A stretch of DNA of 47,022 nucleotides from a virus, in IMG/VR virus record IMGVR_UViG_3300031576_000084, positions 1-47,022 of that record; one strand, 5' to 3'. Made by a program: the position numbers and the translations under genes. This document shows positions 15,654 to 24,833 of this stretch, piece after piece; position 1 is the stretch's first letter; each line of letters begins with the position of its first letter. The notes beneath the pieces are model-generated. The model made no database searches, was not told the DNA's origin, and was given only the letters and a program-made list of their open reading frames with translations.

Positions 15654-17356
15654 TAGGTTGTGGTGACAATACGCCAGCCGCCGTCATACACCTTTAGCTT
15701 CTGCCCAACTGCGGCGGATGAGTCCCAAATGATGCTGCCTGAGACAGGGCGGGTGACAACAGAAGTAGCAGTGGTGGAGGGAATCTTGAGCTGCCATGCA
15801 GGAAACCCACTATTCAAAAAGCCTACTCCGGCTCGATCTGTGATTGCAAGCTCAACCTGTGTTAGGGCTGGGGCTGCAGACACTATATTTGTAGAAGCGA
15901 TAAAGGTGTCGGATGCATTCGATAGTACAACATCATCAGTATTTCTAGATGACTCGCTGCTAGAAACAGAGCACCCGATCATCAGTGTGGTGATAGACGA
16001 TAAAGTATCACTCTTGAACACTCTGGGACCAACAGTCGTGCTGGTTCTCAAGAAGTGACAGCCGTTTAGCACTAGCGGGCCGCTGCTAAAACCAGTTGCA
16101 GTGATGAAGAAACCACCAGGATTAGGTGCGTTGGTATTAGACTCGAAGTAACAGTTGTTCAGCGCAATGTCTCTAGGAGCAGTTTGTAAAGAGAATGCTG
16201 TAGAACCATCAGGAACATGAAAGCTGCACTGATTGAAAGATATAGAGCTTCCAGTGATAATATGGACTGCTCCTCGATCAACCGGCGCGTTTCCGTAAGT
16301 AGTGAACCCTGGGCCGTTGAAGATGCTCTTAGAACACCATAGTGTAGTGTTAGGAACACCTGCCTGGCCCACCAGCAGGCTGCCTCCACTAATAGCTTGA
16401 TACACAGTAGTATTCACAATCCTATTGGTAAATAGAGAACTTGCGCTCGTCAGGCTAATACCCCAAGATGGAGTATTGAATATCACGCAGTCATAAATAT
16501 TGATATTCGTTGAAGCAATAGCAGACTTAATACCAATACCTGTCCCAGCAATACCTCGCCCCTGAATAACAATATTCTTAATGGTGCATCCGCCTGCTGA
16601 TAGTATGATCGCGTCAACATTTTCACTACCTGCTGCGTTCAATACAAACTTGGTTGCTTCTCGGCCCTCTCCAATCAGCTCTGTATTAGCAGCAAGGGTA
16701 ATTCCATTGAATATAGGTACGCTAGTAGGCGTATATGTTCCTGCAGGCACAAAAGTAACGCCGCCAGTAGACGGCAGCGCATCCACTGCAGCCTGAATGG
16801 TAGCATAGTTCTTCGCGTTAATCCATGCTACTCCATCCTTCACCCATCCGCTCTCATTATCAATGAACAACTGAGTAGTAATGCCAGCACCAGAAGCCAG
16901 TACATCAAAGCGAGCCTCAGGCGTATAAAACTCGACGTATCCGGCTGTACTGGTTGTTGCTGGATTGGACATAGTTGATACGCCTGTAGACTCATTATAA
17001 AGTGCCGGAACCGTGGAATAGATAACCAGCCGATCTCCGGCAGCCAGCACAATATTAGCACCGATGGTGGATCTTAGCTTGATAGATATACTGCTGGTGA
17101 CTTCCTCCACCATCATCTGCTTTGTTGCATCCGTGCCTAGCTGCACAGTATCGTTTAGTACGATATGGCCAACACTACGAACACTGACTGCAACACCACC
17201 AACAGCAGTTGTCACTGTAACACCGCTAGCCACAGTCGCGCCCTGCTTGTACACATTGATAGAGATGCTACTAGCTGGGATCTGGGCTAGATCGCTACCA
17301 CTCTTATCCTTATAGAATGTCTGACTGTACTTCTTAAGATGTGCAGTTCCAGCCAT
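15653..17356 (-). CDS. Tailspike with right-handed beta-helix (567 aa)
   Basis: After an N-terminal adaptor of ~180 residues, the segment ATIQAAVDALPSTGG followed by V.VPAGTYT marks a pectate-lyase-like beta-helix. Ser/Asn/Thr-rich coils with NI.I repeats follow. Such spikes bind and often depolymerise host polysaccharide. The C-terminal ~60 residues form a small head domain. Catalytic residues cannot be named by eye. Confidence 0.8.
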   Translation of the reverse strand: MAGTAHLKKYSQTFYKDKSGSDLAQIPASSISINVYKQGATVASGVTVTTAVGGVAVSVRSVGHIVLNDTVQLGTDATKQMMVEEVTSSISIKLRSTIGANIVLAAGDRLVIYSTVPALYNESTGVSTMSNPATTSTAGYVEFYTPEARFDVLASGAGITTQLFIDNESGWVKDGVAWINAKNYATIQAAVDALPSTGGVTFVPAGTYTPTSVPIFNGITLAANTELIGEGREATKFVLNAAGSENVDAIILSAGGCTIKNIVIQGRGIAGTGIGIKSAIASTNINIYDCVIFNTPSWGISLTSASSLFTNRIVNTTVYQAISGGSLLVGQAGVPNTTLWCSKSIFNGPGFTTYGNAPVDRGAVHIITGSSISFNQCSFHVPDGSTAFSLQTAPRDIALNNCYFESNTNAPNPGGFFITATGFSSGPLVLNGCHFLRTSTTVGPRVFKSDTLSSITTLMIGCSVSSSESSRNTDDVVLSNASDTFIASTNIVSAAPALTQVELAITDRAGVGFLNSGFPAWQLKIPSTTATSVVTRPVSGSIIWDSSAAVGQKLKVYDGGWRIVTTT

Positions 17357-18084
17357 TAGTTACCCACCACGCTTTCCCAGGTAGAATTTAGATTTAGCCA
17401 GTACGGCTGAGACATCTGACTAGGTGGCTGGAATGCCAGGAACTGATCTGGTAGCCGCCGATCGTCCTCTTTAGCCCGCTTGATTCCAGCTTCATACAAC
17501 TGCATGTACCGATCGGACTTATTGCCTGCTACCTTACCAAGCGTCAGCAGCGCCTTTGATCCGTGCAAAATATAGCCTTCCCATCGCTGCGGAATATCCA
17601 AAAGCGCCTCATCGCTATTACTGTAAGCCATCGCCCGATAGTACAAAATCTTTAGTGTGTCTGCAATTCCGCTCAGTGGGAACAGCTCACCTTGACCAGT
17701 CACATCATTGTTATACAGTGTGTAAAATCTGGGGGTCTGGCGGCTGGTATCTCCTGGGAATGCCCGGTGCCAGTTACCGCGCTCTACAAACCACAGCGGA
17801 ACCTTGCTGGTCACTAGATATGCAACATAAGGCTTCTTGTAGTTGGTCGGCAGATTAAAGCTATCTGTGGCACTAGTGATTGCAATGTCTGGAGCCACGA
17901 CTTGCTCAAACCGCCAGTCATGTCGAGCATCCCAGTCCTGCAGCGTCTCGTTAAGTGCGTCTCGGGCGGCGGCTAGAGAATCCGGCTGTCGTGCCCCCGA
18001 AACGGAACCAGCAATTCTTGAGATTGCTGTGCCCCACTTAAGGGTGCTCATGGGGCCAATATCGGCTAGGCTTAGAGTCGGCAT
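17356..18084 (-). CDS. Head-tail adaptor, gp11/tail tubular protein A-like (242 aa)
   Basis: The helical N-terminus with ALNETLQDWDARHDWRF and the following hydrophobic and aromatic pattern are characteristic of podovirus adaptor proteins that form the ring below the portal. It stands next to the tailspike and nozzle genes, in T7 order. It has no other domain. Start and stop overlap its neighbours by one base. Confidence 0.8.
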   Translation of the reverse strand: MPTLSLADIGPMSTLKWGTAISRIAGSVSGARQPDSLAAARDALNETLQDWDARHDWRFEQVVAPDIAITSATDSFNLPTNYKKPYVAYLVTSKVPLWFVERGNWHRAFPGDTSRQTPRFYTLYNNDVTGQGELFPLSGIADTLKILYYRAMAYSNSDEALLDIPQRWEGYILHGSKALLTLGKVAGNKSDRYMQLYEAGIKRAKEDDRRLPDQFLAFQPPSQMSQPYWLNLNSTWESVVGN

Positions 18085-19481
18085 TATTTAACCTCTACTA
18101 GCTCGAGATCATCGACCGGCATCTGGATCTTATGCCCCTCTCGTACCTCCACGTACTTTTGGAATAGCTTAGTTACAACCTGCTTGACCTCTCGATTAGT
18201 CCGAATCCAGTCCTTCGCATTACTAGCCAGCTCAGCCCGCAAGCTGGCATTCTCAATCAGCACACCCATCTTGGTTTCTAGCTCGGTGGAATCATTGAAC
18301 AGCATCCCAGTTACACCATCCTCCATCTCATCAGCATAAGCGGCTGTGTTTTGGGCGATGGTTGCTGCGGGACGCCAGATTGCGCTGGACTCATACCAGC
18401 GAATGGCCGAGCGACTCTGATTGAATATATGTGGAGCTAGCGGTGAGAAGCATATATCGTGGCCGAGGGTAGATAATCGGAGCTTATAAGACTCATAAGG
18501 CACCCAATCAATGAACTTCACCCGATCAGCCGGAAGATGCTTGGCGGCCCAAGTGTACTTAGCCCCAAAGAAGTGCCAGGTGGTTTGCGGGTACTTATCA
18601 GCAATCCTACCGATCGCCTCGGTCACTGGCCAGAGCCCCTCATGGTGGGTGGCGCTGCCCTCCCAGAGAATACGGATCTCGCCTGGATGCTCACGCAGCT
18701 CAATCGTAGGGTAGGCGGAAAAGTCGATGGCATTAGGAGTGACAAAGGTATTAGCCTCGGGCACCTCGCGCTTAACATAGGCTTCGGATCGTGGTGTGGA
18801 GCAAGTGACTAGGTTTGCCTGCTTAAGGGTCTGTCGCCAGTTCTCGATCCACTCATTATTGCTCTTGATGTCGAAGTTCTTGTTATGCCCTCCATCCCGC
18901 CAGAGCGAGATGTACTCATGCCAGCGGCCATCCTCATCGAAGATATACCGCCCAATTGCCTTGCCGCTCAGATCAGTGATGTCGCCCCGAGTCCCAGGCA
19001 GTGGATAGGGATACCTGCCAGTAAGTGAGGCTTCCGTCTCGGGGCTGGCCAAGTCGAATGGGTGGGCAATGCCTACCTCATCGCCATCCTTGAGGGGTAG
19101 CCCATCAGGGCGCTTGATGCCGAGCCGTCCATAGGTGATATTGAGGGGCTGGACATTGAACATATCATCATCTGTGTCGCAGATGAATGTCGGGGGCCAG
19201 CGGACTTCGGAGGACTCTGTGGACTTGAGGGGCTTGAAGGCTTTGGCGGCCTCCATCATCTTAACGGTCATGGGGTTGACATTTTGATAGATCAGGGTGA
19301 TGTCGGATTCCATGAACATGGAGGCGCGAGTGTGCTGGGTGATGGTGGCTCGGCCATCGTCTAAGATGCACTCGACGGGGAAGCCCAGTTGCTCCATTGT
19401 GTTGAGCGGCAGGATGATTCGATAGTAGGCACAGGCGCTAGAGCCCAGCCCATTCAAACTGTAGATGCGGTAGCCCGCCAC
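18084..19481 (-). CDS. GT-B fold (family 4-like) glycosyltransferase (465 aa)
   Basis: The N-terminal half has a Gly-Leu-Gly loop (about 10-15) and the C-terminal half has an ILWEGSATHHEG acceptor/donor region, then RWYESSAIWRPA and a GVTGMLF segment, as in nucleotide-sugar GT4 enzymes. It transfers an activated sugar, either to a virion protein or to a host or phage glycan. Its location inside the virion operon, between the adaptor and a small gene upstream of the capsid, argues for virion glycosylation, but the substrate is not shown. Confidence 0.78.
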   Translation of the reverse strand: MAGYRIYSLNGLGSSACAYYRIILPLNTMEQLGFPVECILDDGRATITQHTRASMFMESDITLIYQNVNPMTVKMMEAAKAFKPLKSTESSEVRWPPTFICDTDDDMFNVQPLNITYGRLGIKRPDGLPLKDGDEVGIAHPFDLASPETEASLTGRYPYPLPGTRGDITDLSGKAIGRYIFDEDGRWHEYISLWRDGGHNKNFDIKSNNEWIENWRQTLKQANLVTCSTPRSEAYVKREVPEANTFVTPNAIDFSAYPTIELREHPGEIRILWEGSATHHEGLWPVTEAIGRIADKYPQTTWHFFGAKYTWAAKHLPADRVKFIDWVPYESYKLRLSTLGHDICFSPLAPHIFNQSRSAIRWYESSAIWRPAATIAQNTAAYADEMEDGVTGMLFNDSTELETKMGVLIENASLRAELASNAKDWIRTNREVKQVVTKLFQKYVEVREGHKIQMPVDDLELVEVK

Positions 19482-19490
19482 TTAGCCTCC

Positions 19491-19802
19491 TTAGCCGTTG
19501 AACCAGTCGTAGTTGGGATGCCGTGCCATATAGCTCTGGAATTTGGCATCGTCCTTGAACCAGTCCTCATCGCCTCCGAATTCCAGCGGTGCCAGAAAGA
19601 ACGCTGCCGCAGGCATAGCCCCCTCGATTACAACATCCCTACCGTAGTAATGCCCTGCCCTCCCCGAGTCGCGCTCAGCCAGGTACTTTCGATAGACCTG
19701 GTTGTGCCGGACGATTGGATCTAGGTCATCAATGAAGCCCCGGAGGTTTTGGACCTCAGACCATTCAGCGATTTTGGAGTTATGGTTGGTGACTAAGTAC
19801 AT
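19491..19802 (-). CDS. Hypothetical protein (103 aa)
   Basis: A soluble protein with many aromatic and acidic residues (DDLDPIVR, YYGRD, EDWFKDD). No recognised domain and no membrane segment. Its start overlaps the end of the 44-aa gene (19793-19927); it lies between the capsid and the GT4 gene. Confidence 0.65.
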   Translation of the reverse strand: MYLVTNHNSKIAEWSEVQNLRGFIDDLDPIVRHNQVYRKYLAERDSGRAGHYYGRDVVIEGAMPAAAFFLAPLEFGGDEDWFKDDAKFQSYMARHPNYDWFNG

Positions 19803-19927
19803 AGTAAAGCTCTCTTAATTTGATCTTGCCGCTTGGGGCTCATGAGAATATAAAGCGTCATCATAATTCCGCGTGCTCTAGAGCCGTGCGCCGTCCATAT
19901 CCATGTGTCGCTGCGATAATAGGCCAT
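19793..19927 (-). CDS. Small basic protein downstream of the capsid (44 aa)
   Basis: An ATG with GGAGG five bases upstream starts a 44-codon frame ending inside the next gene's start region (overlap of 10 bases). The product has Trp/Tyr near the N-terminus and a hydrophobic Met-rich middle (IMMTLYILM) with basic flanks, so it may be a short membrane or virion protein. The strong ribosome site and coupling make it more than chance. Confidence 0.65.
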   Translation of the reverse strand: MAYYRSDTWIWTAHGSRARGIMMTLYILMSPKRQDQIKRALLCT

Positions 19928-19949
19928 ATTACCTCCAGTTATACTGAGT

Positions 19950-19971
19950 GGGCGGGGAGTAACCCCCGCCC
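19950..19971 (-). other. GC hairpin in the capsid 3' region
   Basis: GGGCGGGG (19950-19957) and CCCCGCCC (19964-19971) form a perfect eight-bp stem with a six-base loop. On the minus strand it is not followed by T-rich sequence but by the ribosome site of the 44-aa gene. It may partly terminate or stabilise the capsid transcript. Confidence 0.6.
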
Positions 19972-19997
19972 TCTCTTGCTGCCTCAGCGTATCATGC

Positions 19998-20022
19998 TAA
20001 CTTGTTGGTACTAAACAAGTTA
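19998..20022 (-). other. AT hairpin directly after the capsid stop
   Basis: TAACTTGTT and AACAAGTTA (19998-20006 and 20014-20022) form a nine-bp stem with a seven-base loop immediately beyond the capsid TGA. There is no T-run. Together with the GC hairpin it probably marks the 3' end or protects the abundant capsid mRNA. Confidence 0.55.
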
Positions 20023-21105
20023 TCAGGTAGTCACGTTGTATCCAACGCCGAGGGTATTGGGATGGAGCAGCTCGAACACTACTCCGGCATGGACGTATCC
20101 CTTCATCGCGTCACCGGACGGAGGAATAGAGTAATGTCGAAGCGGACGCCAGAACGCGCAGCGCGCCTTGGAACGGTCGTACAGGAAGTACGCTCCGCCA
20201 ATTCGCGCATTGGTGCTGGTTGCAGCAGTAGGAATAAACCGATCCACTAGGACTGCAATGCGGCCGAAGTCCGTCCGCATGAACTGAATATCAGCGGTGT
20301 ACTCCGTCGCACTAGCATCAGAGTGAACCTGCCGGATGACCGCAGGAACCGCAGCCATAGCAGAGGTGTTCGCAGGCTGGAATGTCGCCTGAGCAGCTTC
20401 GCCCAGAACATCGTTGGTAATGTCAGCCTTGACACCAGGGTCTACAGCCAGGGTATTCGGCTTGGCCCCTAGCTTGAACATTGCTTCGTGGAGTGTCAAG
20501 AACCGGCTACGGCTCCATGCGCCCGAGATGTTCATCGAGATCGCGTTAGTCGCAGCACCAGTACCCTGGGCTCCAGCAGTTGGGTCCGCAGTCGCAGACA
20601 GCTGCCAGTTACGGAACGACCCAGTACGGGCCGTGTCAGTAGCCGCAGTTGCTGACGCAGACACCACAGCAGTGCCAAGCGCAACAGCACGAGCATCAAT
20701 AGACTGCTCGGTCGCTAGAAGGAAGTTTTCCACCTGATGCTCATACTCATTCGAGACACCAGGGGCTCGCCCCTTCAACGAGTATTCAACGGCGTCCAGC
20801 GAGATTGCAAAGTCACGCCGGAACGTCTGAACTGCATTGTTGATGCGGGTTCTAGCAGTAAGAGCGCCAGACGCCCAATCATCACCTTCAACAGCACCAG
20901 CGGTGCTGGTGACGGGTAGAGCGTCGATCAGCCACTCGTGGACAAGTCCGTTGGAAGTGGTCTTGGGCATAGCCAAGAACACAGCAGCTTCCTTTTCCTT
21001 ATCCAGGCTGATTACTGCATCGAGTAGGTCTTCCCTATAGATTATACCAGCGCCTTCAGGAGCAGGGTATCTAGCACCAGTATCAAACCCACCAGGAAAT
21101 GCCAT
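20023..21105 (-). CDS. Major capsid protein, SU10/HK97-fold (360 aa)
   Basis: Segments such as HEWLIDALPVT, EGDDWASG, an RTRINNAVQ loop, then helical EHQVENFLLATE and a C-terminal beta region match the SU10 major head protein family of the HK97 fold. It directly follows the scaffold gene. It is the main shell protein. An internal TGGTATAAT (minus strand, 21041-21049) lies near its 5' end and is probably chance. Confidence 0.85.
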   Translation of the reverse strand: MAFPGGFDTGARYPAPEGAGIIYREDLLDAVISLDKEKEAAVFLAMPKTTSNGLVHEWLIDALPVTSTAGAVEGDDWASGALTARTRINNAVQTFRRDFAISLDAVEYSLKGRAPGVSNEYEHQVENFLLATEQSIDARAVALGTAVVSASATAATDTARTGSFRNWQLSATADPTAGAQGTGAATNAISMNISGAWSRSRFLTLHEAMFKLGAKPNTLAVDPGVKADITNDVLGEAAQATFQPANTSAMAAVPAVIRQVHSDASATEYTADIQFMRTDFGRIAVLVDRFIPTAATSTNARIGGAYFLYDRSKARCAFWRPLRHYSIPPSGDAMKGYVHAGVVFELLHPNTLGVGYNVTT

Positions 21106-21121
21106 TTAGTATTTCACCACC

Positions 21122-21928
21122 TTATTGGTTGTCAGGATCATACCCGATCTGCCTCATGGCATTCTGCACCGCACGCTCCACAGAAGTACCCTTGAAGCGC
21201 TCATTCAGGTAGGGGCCTGAATCTCCGAACTTCTGGAGATAAGTCGCGGCTTCAGCTTCCCGCTGCTGGTGGTCGGCACTCAGCACGGTTTCTGGGGCTC
21301 CGCGCCCCGCAGGAGTCCGTCCGCTAGGCAGTCCGGCAGGTAGACTTCTAGTTACCTTTGCCTGTTTGTCGATGAGCGTTTCTCTGATTGCGTACTTCCA
21401 TGCAGCCACAGGATTGGTCTGCACAAGGGCTTTGAACACTTCTCCGACCTCTTTGCTGTGCTCGTCGTCCTTCTTCATGAATTTACGAGCTTCAGACTTA
21501 TGCTGGTCGAAGTTTTCGATCTCGCTGGCAAGCTTTTCTTCGGCCTCGATTTGGGCCACAATCGGATTGAACAGCGTCCCAATTTTGCTGTCAACGATTG
21601 CGTTAGCTTTGGCCTCAAGTGCCTGCTCGATTGCTTCTGAGGAGATACCGAGGGACTCCAGCTCAGCAAACGGACTTGCCTGGTTGCCAGGCGCCTTTCC
21701 ACCGGCTGCAGCCATAACCATCGCTTCGAGCTGAGCCTTGGCTGTTCTTTCAGCATTCAAGGTCTCATGAACCTTTCCAAGCTCTGTTACAGCGTTGAAG
21801 TAGCTTTCGCTAGCCTTATTCCAGTCACCGCCAGCCTTCTTGTGCAGCGCATTGTTGCTGTAATCTGGCTGATCGGCTGGCTTCGGTCCAGCGGCTGCTT
21901 CTGATCCAGGATTCGGGTTGTCCGACAT
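21122..21928 (-). CDS. Capsid scaffolding protein (268 aa)
   Basis: The protein is Ala/Glu/Lys-rich: a disordered, Pro/Asn-rich N-terminus, then long amphipathic helices (about 40-170) and a basic C-terminus, as in scaffolds that co-assemble with HK97-fold capsids. AAGGAG precedes the ATG. The candidate promoter at 21981 should start the scaffold-capsid mRNA just upstream. Confidence 0.8.
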   Translation of the reverse strand: MSDNPNPGSEAAAGPKPADQPDYSNNALHKKAGGDWNKASESYFNAVTELGKVHETLNAERTAKAQLEAMVMAAAGGKAPGNQASPFAELESLGISSEAIEQALEAKANAIVDSKIGTLFNPIVAQIEAEEKLASEIENFDQHKSEARKFMKKDDEHSKEVGEVFKALVQTNPVAAWKYAIRETLIDKQAKVTRSLPAGLPSGRTPAGRGAPETVLSADHQQREAEAATYLQKFGDSGPYLNERFKGTSVERAVQNAMRQIGYDPDNQ

Positions 21929-21980
21929 CGTGGCTTACTCCTTGGCAGGTTGGCTGCCTTTAGGGTTGATTTACGACCTT

Positions 21981-21989
21981 ATTATAACA
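21981..21989 (-). promoter_or_regulatory. Extended -10 promoter TGTTATAAT (minus strand)
   Basis: TGT-TATAAT on the minus strand, followed by AAGGTCGT, sits in a 67-base gap before the scaffold gene. The following bases resemble those after the promoter at 28134 (GAGGTCGT). It has no clear -35 and would give a separate, strong scaffold-capsid transcript. Confidence 0.75.
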
Positions 21990-21995
21990 CATTAC

Positions 21996-22295
21996 TCAAT
22001 ACGGTCCTCCACCTTCTCCCATATCCTCAGACTTTGACGCCATATCAGCCTCAGCCTCTACTTGCTCGACAAGCAGATCCAGCCGCTTTCCCCATCCCTG
22101 CATCCACACAAACGACCAGATTCGGCCCTTTAGCGCCTCATCTGTAAGACGCTCCTCACCTTTAGGTCTGGTGCCATTTAACCAGTGGCCCTCAAGATTG
22201 CTAATCGCCATCCGAAGGGCTGGCTTAACAATCTCCCTCCAGCCATCTCCAGTCATCATGACCTTCATGGCCTGGATTCGTTCCTCTCTAGTCAT
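21996..22295 (-). CDS. Small head protein between portal and scaffold (99 aa)
   Basis: A helical protein rich in Glu, Met and Trp, with an acidic Gly-rich C-terminus. No domain is recognised. Small proteins at this position often connect portal and scaffold or complete the head. It starts ten bases after the portal gene. Confidence 0.65.
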   Translation of the reverse strand: MTREERIQAMKVMMTGDGWREIVKPALRMAISNLEGHWLNGTRPKGEERLTDEALKGRIWSFVWMQGWGKRLDLLVEQVEAEADMASKSEDMGEGGGPY

Positions 22296-22304
22296 ACTGC
22301 CTCC

Positions 22305-24206
22305 TTATTGCCCCATGTTAATCTGCAGTCCTGCTCCCAGCCCAGGCATCCCAGGCACCTCAGCACCGCTCTGCTGCCCTAGAATCCCCGGGGCTAGCTG
22401 CTCTAACATGTCGCCTTGGGGACCTATCTGCTGCTGTTCATTCATTAAGCCCCAGGCTGCCTGAGTGCTGGGCATGGTTACATTCATCATCTCCCGAGGG
22501 TTGAAGTCGAATGCCCGCCAGAACTTGTTGAAGAATGCTAGCCAGTTGGTGGTCTGGATAGCCATAGGATTTTGGCTCATTGCCTGCATTGCAGTAATCA
22601 GATCCTGGCGCTGCATCGTTTTTGACAGCATGTTGCTGGCCCCCACCGCACGAATCTTGTGGTCCATATTCAGGTCTGATAGATCGACCTGTTCCGTCTC
22701 GGGGGGCAGGGGTTGGCCAGTGTCAGGGTCCCAAATTGCAGCAGAGCCGATCAGGTTGACCATCTTAGGAACCGGCAAATATTGCCGGTTGAGAATCCTG
22801 AAGTCTTCGGCCAGCTTTTCGATCACCTGGCGCTCGAACAGTTTGGCCTCCAGGCCGAGTCGGGTTCGGGCCTGCTCCATGCGGCCCAGGAACTCTCTGG
22901 CAGTCTGGCGGTCGCCCGAGAGCATCCCTTGGATGGTGTCGCGCTGGACACCAGTACCCATGTCGATGTACCGGCTGATCGCCTCAACCTCATTAGCAAC
23001 AAGAGGATAAGCCTGCAGGTCCCACTGCATGGGCCGAATCATAGTATCGCCAGTATCGCCATGAACCTTAATGATGCGGCCCGGCCATAGAACCAGGTTC
23101 TGGGTGTCTAGCTCGGTCTGATCAGAGGCAAAGATGGCGGGCTGGAGGACTAGATCAAGCACATCCAGTCGGTTGGAGACCAGCTTGTTGGCGGAGGCCG
23201 CCATAGTTGCACCGATCTCAACCTTTCCCGGGCCGTGAAAGTGATGCATGTCCGGCATGGGGCAGTAGGTGCGGAAATGCTTGCGGAGCTGGCCGTAAGG
23301 GCATGGAATGTTGGAGATGGCAACTCGGCGGTTGGCAACAGTCATCTTGCGGAATCGGACACCATCTGGAGCCAGTTCAGCAGGGACCAGGCCGATTCGG
23401 GTGATCAGTTCAACAGGCTTGGAGTACTTGGTGGACTTCTCAGCCTTGTACTGGGTCCAGGACCGCCAGACGTGCTGGCGCTCGTACATATCAGTCATGG
23501 TTTGAGTGGAGGGGGGCTGGTTCTTTAGTTGGGCCAGGGCTTCCTCATCGTACTCTGGCTCCTCACCGCGCTGTTTTGAGTAGTAGTTCTGCTCCTCCAT
23601 ATCGTCTAGGTCTTTGTAGCATTTGCTGTGGACATAAAGCATCTTGTCGATGCTCTTTTTACCAGCCTGTGGAATAAAGTCTAGGATGTCCTTGTTTTCG
23701 ATGTCGGGGCCATCAAAGGTGGTTACGTCTACTTTGATGGGGTATTCGATACCCAGGGTCTTCTGCCGGTAGATTGTTGGCATGACGGTATGCCGCCAGC
23801 TGTACTCTAGGATTCCGGTGCCGTACACATCTGCGGACATCAGGAAGTCCAGCATCTTCTCAAATAGCTCGGCATCAAGGAACTGCTGGTTGATGAGGGA
23901 TTCGGTACGCTTGGCGGATGGCCCGGCGTCCGGGTCGATGGGGTCCATCTCGATGACCTGGGGGCCAGATAGTGCGATTGCGGCCTTGTTGGCTACATCA
24001 GACCAGCAGGCTGAGAACAGCAGCGGCAGCATGACCACATTCTTGAATGGCGGCTTGTTGCCAGTATAGACACACCGATAAAGGTTGTACCATTCCCGGA
24101 CCTTACGGAAGAACCGCTCATGGTACTGATAGCTTTCGATGTAGCTACCAATGACGGCATTGACAACCGTTTCGTTAGAGAGGCCTGCTGTCGCTAGAAA
24201 GCCCAT
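22305..24206 (-). CDS. Portal protein (633 aa)
   Basis: The N-terminal region (RFFRKVREWYNLYRCVYTGNKPP) and the wing/stem pattern with QFLDAELFEKMLDFLMSADVYGTGI, plus Gly-Gln-rich C-terminus, match podovirus portals that form the dodecamer at the DNA entry vertex. Its place between the terminase/exonuclease and scaffold genes is standard. The final ~50 residues are Gln/Pro/Met-rich and probably line the barrel. Confidence 0.8.
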   Translation of the reverse strand: MGFLATAGLSNETVVNAVIGSYIESYQYHERFFRKVREWYNLYRCVYTGNKPPFKNVVMLPLLFSACWSDVANKAAIALSGPQVIEMDPIDPDAGPSAKRTESLINQQFLDAELFEKMLDFLMSADVYGTGILEYSWRHTVMPTIYRQKTLGIEYPIKVDVTTFDGPDIENKDILDFIPQAGKKSIDKMLYVHSKCYKDLDDMEEQNYYSKQRGEEPEYDEEALAQLKNQPPSTQTMTDMYERQHVWRSWTQYKAEKSTKYSKPVELITRIGLVPAELAPDGVRFRKMTVANRRVAISNIPCPYGQLRKHFRTYCPMPDMHHFHGPGKVEIGATMAASANKLVSNRLDVLDLVLQPAIFASDQTELDTQNLVLWPGRIIKVHGDTGDTMIRPMQWDLQAYPLVANEVEAISRYIDMGTGVQRDTIQGMLSGDRQTAREFLGRMEQARTRLGLEAKLFERQVIEKLAEDFRILNRQYLPVPKMVNLIGSAAIWDPDTGQPLPPETEQVDLSDLNMDHKIRAVGASNMLSKTMQRQDLITAMQAMSQNPMAIQTTNWLAFFNKFWRAFDFNPREMMNVTMPSTQAAWGLMNEQQQIGPQGDMLEQLAPGILGQQSGAEVPGMPGLGAGLQINMGQ

Positions 24207-24754
24207 TAGACCTCGACCTCAATTCTAGATACTTCGAGAGGCTCGTACTCAGGTGTCATGATATAGCCGTTGGTATTGATCCAGTTGGCTAGTTTTCTGG
24301 TTAGATGCACATCCTGGATACAGTAGTCGATGAGCTTGCCCATCCGGCCGCTGCGATACAGGTTGGGGGCGCTCTCTCCAGTTTGCACCTTGGTGCCGAG
24401 CGCGAGCCGATCGCAGATTTCCGCGAGTCTATAGCCCTTTTGCCGGGAGGGAAGCGCCCGCCAGACTTCAGCTAAAATGTCGTACTGAATAGGATTGACG
24501 GTGTAGCCAGTGATAGACTCCATGATGGGGGTATCAAAGCTGATACTGTTAAAGCCCACTAGCAAATCTGCTTCATTCAGATGGGCCATTCCTTCCTCAA
24601 GGTCGTGCTCGTCGTATACATGGTACCGGCTGCTGGAGGTGTCGTACAAGCATAAACAGCTGACTCCAGCATCACCGCGCCTGACGGCTTCCCAGCCGCC
24701 GGAGACCTCCTCTACCGGCACAGCAATTTCCAGGTCGAACGTGATTACAGACAT
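24206..24754 (-). CDS. DEDD/DnaQ-like 3'-5' exonuclease (182 aa)
   Basis: FDLEI gives Asp7 and Glu9, GFNSISFDTP gives Asp74, and a Y-C-I-Q-D segment (144-148) supplies the last Asp, so the four metal ligands of a DEDD exonuclease are present. It may trim packaged or replicating DNA or RNA. ATG 24754 is chosen because the domain begins right there; a GTG at 24811 would add 19 residues overlapping the folded leader. Neither start has a normal ribosome site. It lies between terminase and portal, an unusual place for a replication nuclease. Confidence 0.75.
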   Translation of the reverse strand: MSVITFDLEIAVPVEEVSGGWEAVRRGDAGVSCLCLYDTSSSRYHVYDEHDLEEGMAHLNEADLLVGFNSISFDTPIMESITGYTVNPIQYDILAEVWRALPSRQKGYRLAEICDRLALGTKVQTGESAPNLYRSGRMGKLIDYCIQDVHLTRKLANWINTNGYIMTPEYEPLEVSRIEVEV

Positions 24755-24759
24755 AGATC

Positions 24760-24827
24760 GAGGGGGCAGCGACAACGAGGCGCAAGCGCTCGTCTGAGGT
24801 GGGAGGCACACCGCAGCGCGCCCCCTC
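24760..24827 (-). ncRNA. Folded 5' leader RNA with closing stem and inner hairpins (putative)
   Basis: On the minus strand GAGGGGGC (24827-24820) pairs perfectly with GCCCCCTC (24767-24760). Inside are an ACGAG/CTCGT hairpin with a CG extension and a GGTG/CACC hairpin, giving a three-way-junction-like fold of 68 nt. The -10 element TACAAT at 24839-24834 puts the start at about 24827, so the RNA would begin exactly with this stem and the exonuclease ATG follows five bases after it. A regulatory leader or free structured RNA is possible. No known RNA family is recognised. Confidence 0.55.
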
Positions 24828-24833
24828 TAAGGT

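Noticed and set aside
21041-21049. TGGTATAAT inside the capsid gene
   Set aside because: It is in the first codons of the capsid frame, would give a truncated message, and is most likely chance despite matching the motif.
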